A stretch of 64,000 bases of DNA, taken from the NCBI RefSeq assembly GCF_900105615.1, contig NZ_LT630003.1, positions 1,860,001 to 1,924,000 on the forward strand. Direction: 5' to 3'. A program made the translations under genes and the position numbers. Under the pieces are notes generated by a model. The model had not been told where the DNA came from. It made no database searches and was given only the letters and a program-made list of their open reading frames with translations. Below, piece by piece: positions 45,079-54,687 of this stretch (its first letter is position 1; each line of letters starts with the position of its first letter). The stretch is from Lacrimispora sphenoides JCM 1415. Its GTDB lineage: Bacteria; Bacillota; Clostridia; Lachnospirales; Lachnospiraceae.

Positions 45079-46023
45079 TTAATACGTAATCGTCGGATCT
45101 ACCAGTGCGTAGATGATATCTGTCAGCAGGTTTGCCACCAGAACAACAATGGCGGACATCAGACAGACGCCCATAATGACCGGATAATCTCTGCTGATAA
45201 TTGCACTCATGGTCATCATGCCGAGCCCTGGCCAGGAAAATACCTGTTCTATGATGATGGCTCCGCCAAACAAGATCGGTATATGCATCCCGAATACAGT
45301 AATGACCGGAATTAACGCATTGCGAAGCGCATGCTTATTAATCACCAGAAAGCGGCCAATTCCCTTTGCCCTTGCCGTTCGCAGATAATCCATCCGTAGT
45401 ATCTCAAGCATGGCGCTGCGGATATAACGGATATTTGTCCCCGCCATGGAGGTCGCCAATACAATCACAGGCATGATCATATGCCTGAGGACATCAATGG
45501 CACTTTTCTGCGCTCCCAGGGTATACATACCGCTGGAGGGCAGCCAGCCAAGCCTGACGGTAAAAAGATAAATCAGCACCAATGCCAGGAAAAAACTGGG
45601 GACACTGCTTCCAAGAAAGGATAGTGTAACTACAGTATAGTCCTGGGGTGTATATTTGTGGACTGCGCTGTAGATTCCCGCCGGTACCGCAATCAGCATA
45701 CTGACAAATAACGAGACGGACATGAGCAGTAACGTTGGTCCGATATAGGCTTTAATCATTTGGCTTACCGGCTGGAAACTCTTCATGGAATATCCCATGT
45801 TGCCCTGAAGAAGATTTGTCAGCCAGATCCAGTATTGTACATAGACAGGCTTATTAAGGCCTAGTGCAATTCTTTTCGTTTCGATGGCCGCCTCGGACAC
45901 TCTGGGGCCCTGGAGCAGTTCCAATGGACTTCCTACCATAGTCATGATCAGAAAATCGATTACGGTTATGCCTATCAGGACCGGGATAGCGATAAGAATA
46001 CGCTTGATAATATATTTAAGCAT
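45079..46023 (-). CDS. Oligopeptide ABC permease, OppB/DppB type
   Basis: A 314-residue permease with about six helices and the coupling-loop motif RTARAKGIGRFLVINKHALRN. The ATG at 46023 is favoured by an AAAGGAGG site 6 bases ahead, inside the end of the oppF gene. The substrates of the family include peptides, nickel and glycosides. The binding protein here is of the general peptide type. Confidence 0.9.
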   Translation of the reverse strand: MLKYIIKRILIAIPVLIGITVIDFLIMTMVGSPLELLQGPRVSEAAIETKRIALGLNKPVYVQYWIWLTNLLQGNMGYSMKSFQPVSQMIKAYIGPTLLLMSVSLFVSMLIAVPAGIYSAVHKYTPQDYTVVTLSFLGSSVPSFFLALVLIYLFTVRLGWLPSSGMYTLGAQKSAIDVLRHMIMPVIVLATSMAGTNIRYIRSAMLEILRMDYLRTARAKGIGRFLVINKHALRNALIPVITVFGMHIPILFGGAIIIEQVFSWPGLGMMTMSAIISRDYPVIMGVCLMSAIVVLVANLLTDIIYALVDPTITY

Positions 46024-47035
46024 CCGCACCCTCCTTTGGCCGTTTACCCAGGGTCAGCACCGGACAGGCCGCCAGGTGCCCGCTTCCTGGCTGGACCTGG
46101 ATCAGCGCCGGTTCCGATCGTTTGCATTCCTCTATGGCATAGGGACACCGGCTGTGAAAATGACAGCCGGAAGGAAGATCCTTATTGGAAGGCAGTTCCC
46201 CCTGCAATATTACTCTTTTTCTGCCTCTGGCCTCAGGATCGGGAATCGGTGCTGCACTGCATAATGCCTGAGTATAAGGATGCACCGGATTATCAAACAG
46301 TTCCTTTGCATCCGCAAGCTCCACAATTTTCCCAAGATACATGACGGCAATCCGGTCACTGATGTATTTGACCGCATCCAGACCGTGGCCAATAAACAGA
46401 TAGGTAAGCTTTAGCTCCTTTTGCAGATCACGAAGCAGATTAAGAATCTGAGCCTGTATTGATACATCAAGGGCGCTGACCGGCTCATCACAGATGACCA
46501 GCCTGGGGTTAAGAGACAGTGCTCTTGCAATCCCAATCCTTTGCCGTTGCCCGCCGGAGAACTCATGAGGATAACGCCCTTTCGTATTCTTCGGAAGCCC
46601 CACCATATCAAGCAGGCGGTCAACCTCCCTATGGACATTCTGTTTAGTAGTGACGCCATGATACAGCATTGGATAGGATAGAGTTTCAAAAATACGTTTT
46701 TTCGGATTAAGGGAGGTATAAGGATCCTGAAACACCATCTGTATCTGGGTGCGGATTTGCCTCATTCCAGCCGCCGACCGGTCCGTGAACGGCTGTCCTT
46801 CATAGATAATGCTGCCCTCTGTGGGAGTTTCTAACGCTGCCAGCTGCCGCCCTATGGTTGATTTGCCACAGCCGGATTCACCTACCAGTCCCAGAGTTTC
46901 TCCCGGATATAGTTCAAAATCCACACCATTCACAGCATGGATGAACCCAACTGTATGTGGAATAATACCGTCGCGAACCGGATAATATTTTTTTAATCCC
47001 TTTATCTCTGCCAGAGGTTGTCGTTCCTTTTGCAT
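46016..47035 (-). CDS. Oligopeptide ABC ATPase, OppF type
   Basis: A 339-residue ATPase with Walker [10 protein letters not shown], signature FSGGQRQR, Walker [13 protein letters not shown] and a C-terminal Opp-specific extension with the CPYAIEEC cysteine block, a possible Fe-S site seen in this class. It overlaps oppB by 8 bases and follows oppD with a 3-base gap. Confidence 0.92.
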   Translation of the reverse strand: MQKERQPLAEIKGLKKYYPVRDGIIPHTVGFIHAVNGVDFELYPGETLGLVGESGCGKSTIGRQLAALETPTEGSIIYEGQPFTDRSAAGMRQIRTQIQMVFQDPYTSLNPKKRIFETLSYPMLYHGVTTKQNVHREVDRLLDMVGLPKNTKGRYPHEFSGGQRQRIGIARALSLNPRLVICDEPVSALDVSIQAQILNLLRDLQKELKLTYLFIGHGLDAVKYISDRIAVMYLGKIVELADAKELFDNPVHPYTQALCSAAPIPDPEARGRKRVILQGELPSNKDLPSGCHFHSRCPYAIEECKRSEPALIQVQPGSGHLAACPVLTLGKRPKEGADA

Positions 47036-47038
47036 TTG

Positions 47039-48040
47039 TTAATTCCTTCCTGACGCCTGCGTCTTCTTCTCCCGGATTTCTTCTGCCCGCCAGCATCTTA
47101 CCCCGTGACTATCTTCTATTTCAACCAGACTTTGCTCCAGATCACAGCCATCGGCCATATATGGGCAGCGGTTTGCAAAGCGGCAGCCGGTGATCTCACC
47201 GTAATGCTCTGGAACAGTACCCTTAATCGTCAGCAGTTCTCTCTCCTCTTTATCTCTGATACTGGGAATGGATTTCAACAGAGCCTGTGTATAAGGGTGT
47301 CCCGGCTTTTTAAACAAATCGAGAACGCCTGCCTCCTCCACAATCTGTCCGGCATACATAACCATAACCCGGTCCGCCATTTCAGCAACCAGTCCCATGT
47401 CATGGGTAATTAAAATGATTGACATATGAAGCTCTTCACGTAAGTTCCTTAAGAGTTCCATAATCTGTGCCTGAATCGTAACATCCAGCGCAGTGGTTGG
47501 CTCATCCGCAATGAGAAGCTTCGGATCACAGGCAAGCGCCATGGCGATCATTGCCCGTTGCCGCATTCCTCCAGACAGTGTATGCGGATATTTGTTCATA
47601 ATAGAAGAAGGATCCGGAAGCCCCACCTTATCCAGGAGGAGCAGTGCCCGTTCCTTCGCTGTTTTCCTGTCCAGGTTCATATGAATTCGCATAGCTTCCA
47701 TGATCTGGTTCCCAATGGTGAATAACGGATTTAAGCTGGCCATGGCATCCTGAAAGATCATGGTCATCTTACTTCCGCGAATACGGTCCAATTCCTCCTC
47801 CGGCAGATGAAGCAGCTCCTGCCCGTCAAAGACCACCTTGCCTCCTGTGATTTTACCATTTTCTCCAAGCAGACCCATGACCGACAGAAGCGTAACGCTC
47901 TTGCCGGAGCCGGATTCCCCAACGATGCACAGGATCTCACCTTGATTTACATGAAGGCTGACCCTGTCTAGGCATTTGATATCTCCGGCACCGGTAGAGA
48001 ACGCCATTTCCAACGAATCTACTTCCAGCAGCGGTGTCAT
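47039..48040 (-). CDS. Oligopeptide ABC ATPase, OppD/DppD type
   Basis: A 333-residue ATPase with Walker A GESGSGKS, signature LSGGMRQR, Walker B LLIADEPTTALD and the C-terminal oligopeptide domain with a CPYMADGC block. The ATG at 48040 overlaps the stop of the binding-protein gene (ATGA); an in-frame ATG at 48055 is also possible. It works as a heterodimer with the OppF-type subunit. Confidence 0.9.
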   Translation of the reverse strand: MTPLLEVDSLEMAFSTGAGDIKCLDRVSLHVNQGEILCIVGESGSGKSVTLLSVMGLLGENGKITGGKVVFDGQELLHLPEEELDRIRGSKMTMIFQDAMASLNPLFTIGNQIMEAMRIHMNLDRKTAKERALLLLDKVGLPDPSSIMNKYPHTLSGGMRQRAMIAMALACDPKLLIADEPTTALDVTIQAQIMELLRNLREELHMSIILITHDMGLVAEMADRVMVMYAGQIVEEAGVLDLFKKPGHPYTQALLKSIPSIRDKEERELLTIKGTVPEHYGEITGCRFANRCPYMADGCDLEQSLVEIEDSHGVRCWRAEEIREKKTQASGRN

Positions 48041-49719
48041 TGTGTCACATCCCATTGGTGGATATTATTAAAAGAGCCATATACATCCGGCGTTGCATTC
48101 TCCACTCTTTTATTCACAGCTCCGATTGCACTTATGATATAGGCAGAAATCATTGGGGCCTCCTGCTGCATGACGGTATCGATCTTTCGATATTCCTTCT
48201 TGATTTCACTAATGTCACTGGTAGCCTGGGTTGCCGCCAGGGCCTGTGTTACGGTATCATTCACATAGCCGGTCCAACCGTCCGCAGATAATAACCAGTT
48301 AACGTCCGGATAAGGATCTACCGGTGCATAGGTATACTGCACTGCCAGCAAATCAAAATCCTTACTTCCCGCTTTGGTCATTAAGCTGGATAAGTCCACG
48401 GTTGTCACCTGAATCTTAAGTCCGATTTCCTGCAGCTTCGCAGCGATATAATCTGCGGCCTGGCAGAAAGTGGAATCTCCACTGTTTACATAGAAGTTCA
48501 ATGTCCTTGAAGCATCCCAGCCGTCTGCGGCTGCCTGGGCGACTAATTCCTTTGCTTTTTCCGGATCGTAAACAGTGGGCGTCAGTCCCTCATCATAGAA
48601 AGGTCCCGCACTGGACAGGAAACCGTCAACCACTTCGCCTTTTCCGTTTAAAAGCCCTGTTATTATGGATGGGCGGTCAATTCCATAAAGAATCGCCTGA
48701 CGGATGCGGGGATCCGTAACCGTGGTGGTATTAAAAAAGATCGACTGGTTGATAACAGGAGCACCATAGTTGACCGTCACATTCGCAAGGGCTTCTACGC
48801 TGGCATAATCCTCCTGCAGGATGTTGCCGGTGGTCTGCTGCACAAAATCAATCTCTCCTGATTGCAGCCCGGTCAGTAATTGTGCCGCAGGTACGATCTT
48901 GATATTTAACCTGTTAATCTTTGGAGCGCCCTTCCAGTATGTATCATTTGCCTCATAGGACACATAATGCTGCAAATCAACGGAAGTGATGCGGTAGGGT
49001 CCGTTAACTACCGTCGGAGCGTTGAACCAGTCATAACCTGCCAGGTCCTCATCCGCTACACTCTCAAGAACATGTTTGGGCAGTGTCAGTATATAGCGTC
49101 CATATGTATTCTGGAAGGTGGTAAGAGCCATCTGATATTTGGTCGTGAATTCGACGGTTTTATTGTCGATTGCCTTAACACCGGATATCTCCGTCGCTCC
49201 CGCCTCCGAAAAACCATCGTCGCCCACGCCTTCAATGGCATAGAGCGCCATGCTTGCATTGGCACGGACAGGGCTTGACAGCTTAAGAACGGTGTATACG
49301 ACGTCATCTGCAGTTACTGCCTGACCGTCGGACCAGCTTGCGTTCGGATCAATATTCACTGTAAAATGAATATTGTCCTCCGTAGTAATAGAAGAAGCCA
49401 GCATACCCTCAAACTCCAGATTTCTGTTTAATTCAACAAGAGGCAGGAATTCCAATGCCGTGGAGGTCTTCATGATCTCAGTTGCATCCATCAACAGAGG
49501 GTTGACGCTGCTGATAGAATCGGTCATTCCAATATTAACGATCTTATCCTCCGTACTCTCACCTTTTGCGGAATTATCCTCTGCCGCATTTCCCTTAGCC
49601 GGATTCTCAGCTCCCGGATTGGAATTTGGTTTTGCACAGGCCGCAAGAGATACTACCATGCCGAAAACAAGCATGGATCCAATTACCTTATGCAGTTTTT
49701 GAAAGACTACTTTTTTCAT
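48037..49719 (-). CDS. Oligopeptide-binding lipoprotein, family 5 (OppA/DppA type)
   Basis: A 560-residue extracellular binding protein. The lipobox LAAC puts the lipidated cysteine at 28. An Asn/Ala/Glu-rich tether follows, then the family 5 fold with NPLLMDATE near the start and the SDGQAVTADDVVYT motif. It is first in the operon with a good promoter. It captures peptides, or possibly nickel chelates, for the downstream permeases and ATPases. Confidence 0.92.
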   Translation of the reverse strand: MKKVVFQKLHKVIGSMLVFGMVVSLAACAKPNSNPGAENPAKGNAAEDNSAKGESTEDKIVNIGMTDSISSVNPLLMDATEIMKTSTALEFLPLVELNRNLEFEGMLASSITTEDNIHFTVNIDPNASWSDGQAVTADDVVYTVLKLSSPVRANASMALYAIEGVGDDGFSEAGATEISGVKAIDNKTVEFTTKYQMALTTFQNTYGRYILTLPKHVLESVADEDLAGYDWFNAPTVVNGPYRITSVDLQHYVSYEANDTYWKGAPKINRLNIKIVPAAQLLTGLQSGEIDFVQQTTGNILQEDYASVEALANVTVNYGAPVINQSIFFNTTTVTDPRIRQAILYGIDRPSIITGLLNGKGEVVDGFLSSAGPFYDEGLTPTVYDPEKAKELVAQAAADGWDASRTLNFYVNSGDSTFCQAADYIAAKLQEIGLKIQVTTVDLSSLMTKAGSKDFDLLAVQYTYAPVDPYPDVNWLLSADGWTGYVNDTVTQALAATQATSDISEIKKEYRKIDTVMQQEAPMISAYIISAIGAVNKRVENATPDVYGSFNNIHQWDVTQ

Positions 49720-50021
49720 AATTGTCCTCCTCCTTAAATAAACATAATTTTCTCAGATATTTGTCCTGCGCATTGTACGCATTTCTTATATTAAAGAATA
49801 CATATATGTTTAGTATGAAATATCCTTTTTTACATAGTATTATGATTTTGTTTTTTTGTCAACCATATTAATCACAATCTGCAGCAAGTCCTTATAAGAA
49901 CACCCTAACCGCCTTACACACTGCTTCATGACAGCAAAGAAGTCCGGAACGCCCTGTTTATCGGGCCTCCCAGACTTTTTACTCAACCATCAGAGATGGG
50001 ATAATTTAATAATGCTTCTTT
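49720..50021 (-). promoter_or_regulatory. Region between sigK 3' half and the peptide importer; oppA promoter and sigK terminator
   Basis: This 302-base gap holds the oppA promoter: TTGACA (49857-49862), 17-base spacer, TACTAT (49834-49839). It also holds a hairpin (49940-49977; AAGTC/GACTT and GCCC/GGGC) that should end sigK transcription. The long A/T-rich leader of about 115 bases shows no ORF. Confidence 0.75.
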
Positions 50022-50387
50022 TTAAATACAATTCTTTTTAAGTTCGTCTCTCAACCGCTCCAAAGCCTTTTTTTCCAGCCTGGATACGTAGGATCTGGAG
50101 ATTCCCATGACATCCGCGATCTCCCGCTGCGTATACTCTTTTCCTCCATGCAGACCGTACCTCATTCCGATTATGGTTTTTTCATTTTCCTTAAGACAAC
50201 TGTCAAAGGCCTCATACAGTTCCTTAATATCCTGTTTTAAAATAATAGATTCCAGAGTCTCCTTATTTTCCATTTCAATGACATCTACTAAACTTACAGT
50301 CTCTCCATCCTTGTCTACGCCGATGGGTTCAAACAAAGAAACCTCTTTTGAATATTTCTTGTTCGCACGAAGAAGCATTAGGATTTC
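50022..50387 (-). CDS. sigK: sigK 3' half: sigma-K regions 3-4 (interrupted gene)
   Basis: This encodes the C-terminal 121 residues of the late mother-cell sigma factor sigma-K. Readable blocks are EILMLLRANKK at the junction, SLFEPIG, the region 3-4 linker and the region 4.2 helix-turn-helix YTQREIADVMGISRSYVSRLEKKAL. It has no start codon or ribosome site of its own. The open frame continues upstream to 50519 only as an out-of-frame shadow of the recombinase gene. It becomes a working gene only when joined to 56268-56534 by excision of the intervening 5,880 bp. The recombinase stop codon (50386-50388) overlaps its first bases. Confidence 0.93.
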   Translation of the reverse strand, partial: EILMLLRANKKYSKEVSLFEPIGVDKDGETVSLVDVIEMENKETLESIILKQDIKELYEAFDSCLKENEKTIIGMRYGLHGGKEYTQREIADVMGISRSYVSRLEKKALERLRDELKKNCI

Positions 50388-50390
50388 ATT
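50379..50390 (-). other. Attachment site (recombinase end) of the sigK element
   Basis: Plus-strand TAGGATTTCATT shares 10 of 12 bases with 56259-56270 (TAGGATACCATT). Exchange within CATT (AATG on the coding strand) restores the conserved Glu codon of sigma-K. Confidence 0.8.
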
Positions 50391-52071
50391 TGCTAGAGTC
50401 ACCTTGCGGCTCTGGTAATTCAGGCACCTTCGAGCCAAACAGGTACAGATGAACATTCTCTCCATCCCATATGACCTTATCCACAAATGTACGGACTGCC
50501 GCCCGTCTTTGCCGGACATCCATAAGGCCGATCACCTGTTGAAAGGAAGACAGGGTCTGCTTAATGAACTGTAATTCTGTATCGGAAAGCTCTTTATTTT
50601 CTGTGTTAAGGGAAAGCTCCCATAACCGCCGCTCCATTTCCCCTTTTCTTTTATGGAGTCCTTCGATTTGCTGTATGATATATCCTTCTGCCCCGGTTCC
50701 TCCGGCTTTTCCAAGGGAGGCCGCCAGTCCGGTTATTTCTCCTTCCATATTCTTCAGTTCATCCTTTAAACGGGATATATCCCATTCCGCTTCCTCCTTG
50801 CTTTCTTCCACTGCCTTTTTGCTCCGGCAAAGCTGCTTTTGAAATTCACTCCAATCCACAGATATCTTTTTGATTTCCTCCAAGACCATCTGATCCAGCA
50901 TATTTCCATTAACATTCTTCATTCCGCAGCATTTCATACGACTTTTTTCCTTCATGGTGCATAAATAAGAATAGATCTGTTCCCCTTCGTCATTGTACCG
51001 GCCGGACAGCTTTGGCCGCATATAACCGCCGCAGCCGCCGCAAAAGAGGATTCCAGACAGCAACGCCACATTACTGCGGGGTTTCCGGTAATTTTTTGAT
51101 TTATTCTGGTCCAGCTGCAGCTGAACCTTGACCCACATGGAGCCAGAAATCACTCCTTTATGCTTTCCAACTGCCACGATCCATTCTTCCATATCTTTCA
51201 ACTCGTGAGTTTTTCCGGCCCTTTGAAGGGTACGGTTATACGCAATCACCCCATGGTTTCCGTCAAAGGCTTCTCTTTCTGCAAAAAGATCCACGTTCTT
51301 TTCCCTTAAATACTCATAGGCTTCCTGATCTGCAATCATATAAACCGGATTGGTCAATATTCCTTTTATCGCAAAACGGCTGAATAAGCGGCCATATTTT
51401 GTCCTATGACCATTCTGGAGCAAATAGGTTTCCGTCTGAGTCAGCGATCCTGTCTCTAAGAATTTTTCGTAAATCACCTTGATTAGATTTGCCTCATCCG
51501 GAATCATCTTAAGCTTAAATGCTTTTTTCACCTTCCCGTCTATGGTCACAGAGGACACGCTCTCCGACGTATAACCCGTAGGAGTATTTCCTCCCAGCCA
51601 TCTTCCGCTTTTGGAGAGCTCCAGCATATTATCCCGGATGCGTTCCGCGATTGTCTCTCTCTCCAACTGAGAGAAAACAGAAGCAATGTACATCATGGCC
51701 CGCCCCATGGGAGAGGATGTGTCAAATTGCTCTTTTATGGAGATAAAGGAAATATGAAGTTCATTAAGCTCTTCAATCAGATTTGCAAAATCACCGATAT
51801 TACGGCTTATCCGGTCAAGACGGTAGCATACCACCGCCGTAAATTTCTTCTTTTTTGCTTCCTGCATCATGACTTTAAACTGAGGCCGTTCAAGGTTTCC
51901 TCCGGAGAACCCCTCATCCTCATATACACAGGCGCTGTCAACGAAACACGCTCCATAATGTGTGGTAATGTATTGTCTGCACAGCTCGATCTGGTTTCCG
52001 ATGCTCTCTCCTTTTCCGGTAAATTTTGATTTTCTTGAATAAATTGCAAACCGCTCTTTCCCGGCTTCCAC
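50386..52071 (-). CDS. spoIVCA: Large serine recombinase (SpoIVCA-like), excises the sigK element
   Basis: A 561-residue site-specific recombinase. The resolvase domain (about 7-150) has the nucleophilic Ser12 in YSRKS and the Arg-rich RLDRISRN block (about 83-90). A recombinase domain (about 165-290), a zinc-ribbon (CGGCGGYM with later CC pair, about 350-400), a coiled coil (about 415-500) and a C-terminal tail follow. GTG at 52071 with AAGGAGG 9 bases ahead is the start. Its last codons end in the attachment site, and its TGA lies in the core. This fits the Bacillus SpoIVCA and Clostridioides difficile SpoIVCA group that reassemble sigK in the mother cell. Confidence 0.92.
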   Translation of the reverse strand: MEAGKERFAIYSRKSKFTGKGESIGNQIELCRQYITTHYGACFVDSACVYEDEGFSGGNLERPQFKVMMQEAKKKKFTAVVCYRLDRISRNIGDFANLIEELNELHISFISIKEQFDTSSPMGRAMMYIASVFSQLERETIAERIRDNMLELSKSGRWLGGNTPTGYTSESVSSVTIDGKVKKAFKLKMIPDEANLIKVIYEKFLETGSLTQTETYLLQNGHRTKYGRLFSRFAIKGILTNPVYMIADQEAYEYLREKNVDLFAEREAFDGNHGVIAYNRTLQRAGKTHELKDMEEWIVAVGKHKGVISGSMWVKVQLQLDQNKSKNYRKPRSNVALLSGILFCGGCGGYMRPKLSGRYNDEGEQIYSYLCTMKEKSRMKCCGMKNVNGNMLDQMVLEEIKKISVDWSEFQKQLCRSKKAVEESKEEAEWDISRLKDELKNMEGEITGLAASLGKAGGTGAEGYIIQQIEGLHKRKGEMERRLWELSLNTENKELSDTELQFIKQTLSSFQQVIGLMDVRQRRAAVRTFVDKVIWDGENVHLYLFGSKVPELPEPQGDSSK

Positions 52072-52126
52072 TTAGCCCTTCCTCCTTACTAAAGCATAAT
52101 GCTGCGTTTTGCCCCTTTAATCCTAA

Positions 52127-52156
52127 ACATAGAGGACATGGGAGGCAACATACATT
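52127..52156 (+). promoter_or_regulatory. Sigma-E-like promoter ahead of the 53-codon ORF
   Basis: An ACATA -35-like element (52127-52131) lies 17 bases ahead of CATACATT (52149-52156), close to the sigma-E -10 consensus CATACAAT. This would place expression in the mother cell. The -35 match is partial. Confidence 0.35.
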
Positions 52157-52184
52157 ATAATAACAGTCTATATCAGGTCCGTTT

Positions 52185-52346
52185 ATGAATATGATCGTAT
52201 ATCAGCCCAAAACAGAAGAAGACAGAAAAGAATTGAGAAAAAAAGCTGCACTCCTGCATAGTCAGGCTGTCCTTCAATATATCCAGCAGCTTTCCTGCCC
52301 GAATGACCAAAAACAGGCTCTTATGGAAGAGCTTCACACAACCTGA
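52185..52346 (+). CDS. Small 53-residue protein, candidate recombination directionality factor
   Basis: A 53-codon ORF divergent from the recombinase gene, 113 bases away, overlapping the 3' end of the hydrogenase large-subunit gene by 13 bases. The product is short, charged and predicted helical (EEDRKELRKKAALLHSQAV is its core). No family is recognised. In Clostridioides difficile a small skin-encoded protein acts as directionality factor for sigK excision, and position and size here suggest the same role. The ribosome site (AGGT) is weak, and a second ATG lies at 52191. It may be a chance ORF, but its sequence looks coding. Confidence 0.45.
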   Translation: MNMIVYQPKTEEDRKELRKKAALLHSQAVLQYIQQLSCPNDQKQALMEELHTT

Positions 52347-53710
52347 ATTGTATTCATATACTTCCCGCTTAAGAAAACATGAGTAGCGCAGGACACGCAG
52401 GGATCAAAAGACCGTATGATCCTTCCGATTTCCACAGGCTCTGTTACATCTTTTACAGGTGCCCCCATCAGTGCCTGTTCTCCGGTTCCCTTCATTCCAT
52501 TTGTCTGTGTTGACAGATTCCACGCAGACGGGGTTATGATCTGGTAAAAGGCTATCTTACTGTTGTCAATATACAGCCAATGGCCCAGGGCTCCCCGTGT
52601 CGTATCCACCAGTCCTTTTCCCGATGCCTGAACAGGAATCTCATACTCCCTCTGCATGGATACTCCCGGGATCAGATGATCGATAAGGGTCTGCATAATT
52701 TCCACAATTTTCTTAGCTTCCAGCACTCTTGCAATGGTCCGGTCCATGGCAGAGATCCCGTTTCTGTACTCGCCGGAGAGCCACTGCCTTGCCAACGGCC
52801 CTACCTCATAAGGGATATTATTGTATCTCGGCGCTTTTATCCAGGAATATGCCTGGGGTTTATTTCTGTCCGGTTCATCATTTTCGTTGAACCAGGCGTA
52901 TTCGTCTTCCTGAGTTATAAGGGCAGGATCAAAGGGGGATGTCTGTCCATTAGAATAAACCAGAGGATCCACATAGAGCGTTCCTAAATTTTTATAATGG
53001 TTAAAGCTCCCATAGGAAAGTAAGTTGCCGTAGCCTCCGCCGTAATGATAATACTCCGGATAAAAGGTTCCGATTGTGTATACGTCCGGAACCATTTTTT
53101 CAATGATAAACTGTCCAATGTCATATAGGATAGATTTTATGGTAATGATCTTATCTGCTGAGATCGGCGAAGTGATCCCTCCAATGAATATTCCGTGATT
53201 ATGAGGAACTTTTCCTCCAAGAATGGCCAGCATCTGATGCGCAGCCCTGCTGAACTGAAGGGATTCAAAGTAATCGTTTACCATTTTATCGTTTATGTCC
53301 TTTGGAAGCCTGTAATCATTGTGATCGGTCTTAAACAGCGGATAATCCTCAGGAAGCTTTACAAAATCCGGCAAGGTAAACTGGTAAAAATGTCTTAAAT
53401 GATTTTGAAGGAACTCGCAGGCATGAAGAAGGTCCCTTAAATACCTTCCCTGCTCAGAGGGGACAATGTTCAATGCTTCTTCCAGGGCAAGAGCAGAAGC
53501 CATGGAATGTGCGGTTGAACAGATACCGCAGATGCGCTGTGTAAAATAAACAGCATCAAAAGGACTTCTGCCCTGAAGCATTTTTTCAAATCCACGGAAC
53601 ATCAGGCCTCTCATTTTAGCATCCACCACTGACCGTTCTTCAATATCGGCATCAATTTCCATGAAGCCGCTGATACGGGTCACAGGATTAATGGTTATTC
53701 TCTCCGCCAT
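52334..53710 (-). CDS. [NiFe] hydrogenase large subunit (precursor)
   Basis: A 458-residue catalytic subunit that binds the Ni-Fe(CN)2CO centre and splits or forms H2. The L1 motif RICGICSTAHS puts nickel ligands at C61 and C64. The L2 motif DPCVSCATH gives C438, C441 and H444. Fourteen residues follow H444, the C-terminal extension normally removed by an endopeptidase after cofactor insertion, matching the protease gene of the same operon. GGGG lies ahead of the ATG, and the small-subunit stop is 2 bases upstream. All ligands are intact, so it should be functional if Hyp proteins encoded elsewhere supply the cofactor. Confidence 0.95.
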   Translation of the reverse strand: MAERITINPVTRISGFMEIDADIEERSVVDAKMRGLMFRGFEKMLQGRSPFDAVYFTQRICGICSTAHSMASALALEEALNIVPSEQGRYLRDLLHACEFLQNHLRHFYQFTLPDFVKLPEDYPLFKTDHNDYRLPKDINDKMVNDYFESLQFSRAAHQMLAILGGKVPHNHGIFIGGITSPISADKIITIKSILYDIGQFIIEKMVPDVYTIGTFYPEYYHYGGGYGNLLSYGSFNHYKNLGTLYVDPLVYSNGQTSPFDPALITQEDEYAWFNENDEPDRNKPQAYSWIKAPRYNNIPYEVGPLARQWLSGEYRNGISAMDRTIARVLEAKKIVEIMQTLIDHLIPGVSMQREYEIPVQASGKGLVDTTRGALGHWLYIDNSKIAFYQIITPSAWNLSTQTNGMKGTGEQALMGAPVKDVTEPVEIGRIIRSFDPCVSCATHVFLSGKYMNTIQVV

Positions 53711-53712
53711 AT

Positions 53713-54687
53713 TTACTCCCCTCTCATGGTGTCATAGGTGATAAAAGGCTCCATTGCATCAGGAAATCCAAACTGAGCACAGCCGATGCAGGGCGAATCG
53801 CCTCCTATGGGCCAGTTGACATGCCCGTTCCATTGGCGAATGGGGCAGTCGATCTGGGTAACCGGACCTTTACAGCCCATCATAAACATACAGGTTTCCT
53901 GTCCGAGCTTCGTTGCAAAGATGCCGCTGTCAAAATATGATCTCCTTGGACATCTGTCGTGAATGGTAATGCTGTAAAACATCAAGGGACGGTCCCTGCT
54001 ATCAAGCGGGGGTTCCCCATATAATATCAGATATGCCAAAGTGCCCATAAACCAGTCCGGATGACATGGACAGCCTGTTAATTTAATCACTTTTCTCTGC
54101 AAAACCTCCTGCACTCCCACACACTGAGTCGGATTGGGCCTTGCCGCCGACACGCCTCCGTGGGAAGCGCAGGCTCCCACGGCAATCACATGGGCCGCCT
54201 GTTCTCCCAGTCTTTTAACCGCCTCATATCCGGTAATCTCCCTGCCGTTGTGCCGGCCGATGACGTTATAAGAACCATTGTCTTTTAAAGATACTGCACC
54301 TTCCACAGCAAGGATATAATCACTGCCTATCACATCGAACAACTGATCCATGGCCTTGCTTCCATAAGAATTCATCAGGCTGTTGCTGTATATAAAATTG
54401 GTCATTTGAGTGAGCAGATACTTAAAATCCGGATTTTGCCCGTCCAAAAGGGAGATGGTATTACCAGTGCAGCCATTTAATTCAAGCCAGACAAGATTCC
54501 GCTTTTGCCGCGTCTCACCGGCGATTTCATCCCTTACCCTGTTCACAAGACTTTCCGTTGTTTTCAGCCTGCTTTCCTGATAAGGACATTCAAAGCTTCC
54601 GTAATCCAAATGTTTCACCAACTTTACTCTGTAGCCAAATAGCCGATGATCGGTAATCTGGTCAGGACCAATGCTCCCGGATGACAT
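53713..54687 (-). CDS. [NiFe] hydrogenase small subunit, without Tat signal
   Basis: A 324-residue electron-transfer subunit. Cluster-ligand motifs in order are LNGCTGN, GACASHGG, GCPCHPDW (proximal/distal ligands), a CPRRSYFDSG block, CMFMMGCKGP and CIGCAQFGFPD. The arrangement resembles the uptake-type small subunits, with three Fe-S clusters. There is no N-terminal twin-arginine signal, so the enzyme should stay in the cytoplasm, and no C-terminal membrane helix is seen. The ATG at 54687 overlaps the cytochrome b5-like gene by 64 bases with a poor ribosome site. A GTG at 54618 just after that gene's stop is an alternative giving 301 residues. Confidence 0.92.
   Translation of the reverse strand: MSSGSIGPDQITDHRLFGYRVKLVKHLDYGSFECPYQESRLKTTESLVNRVRDEIAGETRQKRNLVWLELNGCTGNTISLLDGQNPDFKYLLTQMTNFIYSNSLMNSYGSKAMDQLFDVIGSDYILAVEGAVSLKDNGSYNVIGRHNGREITGYEAVKRLGEQAAHVIAVGACASHGGVSAARPNPTQCVGVQEVLQRKVIKLTGCPCHPDWFMGTLAYLILYGEPPLDSRDRPLMFYSITIHDRCPRRSYFDSGIFATKLGQETCMFMMGCKGPVTQIDCPIRQWNGHVNWPIGGDSPCIGCAQFGFPDAMEPFITYDTMRGE

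Noticed and set aside
50391..50519. N-terminal extension of the sigK 3' half (43 extra codons starting at 50519)
   Set aside because: It is an out-of-frame shadow of the recombinase 3' end. It does not resemble sigma-K and has no ribosome site.
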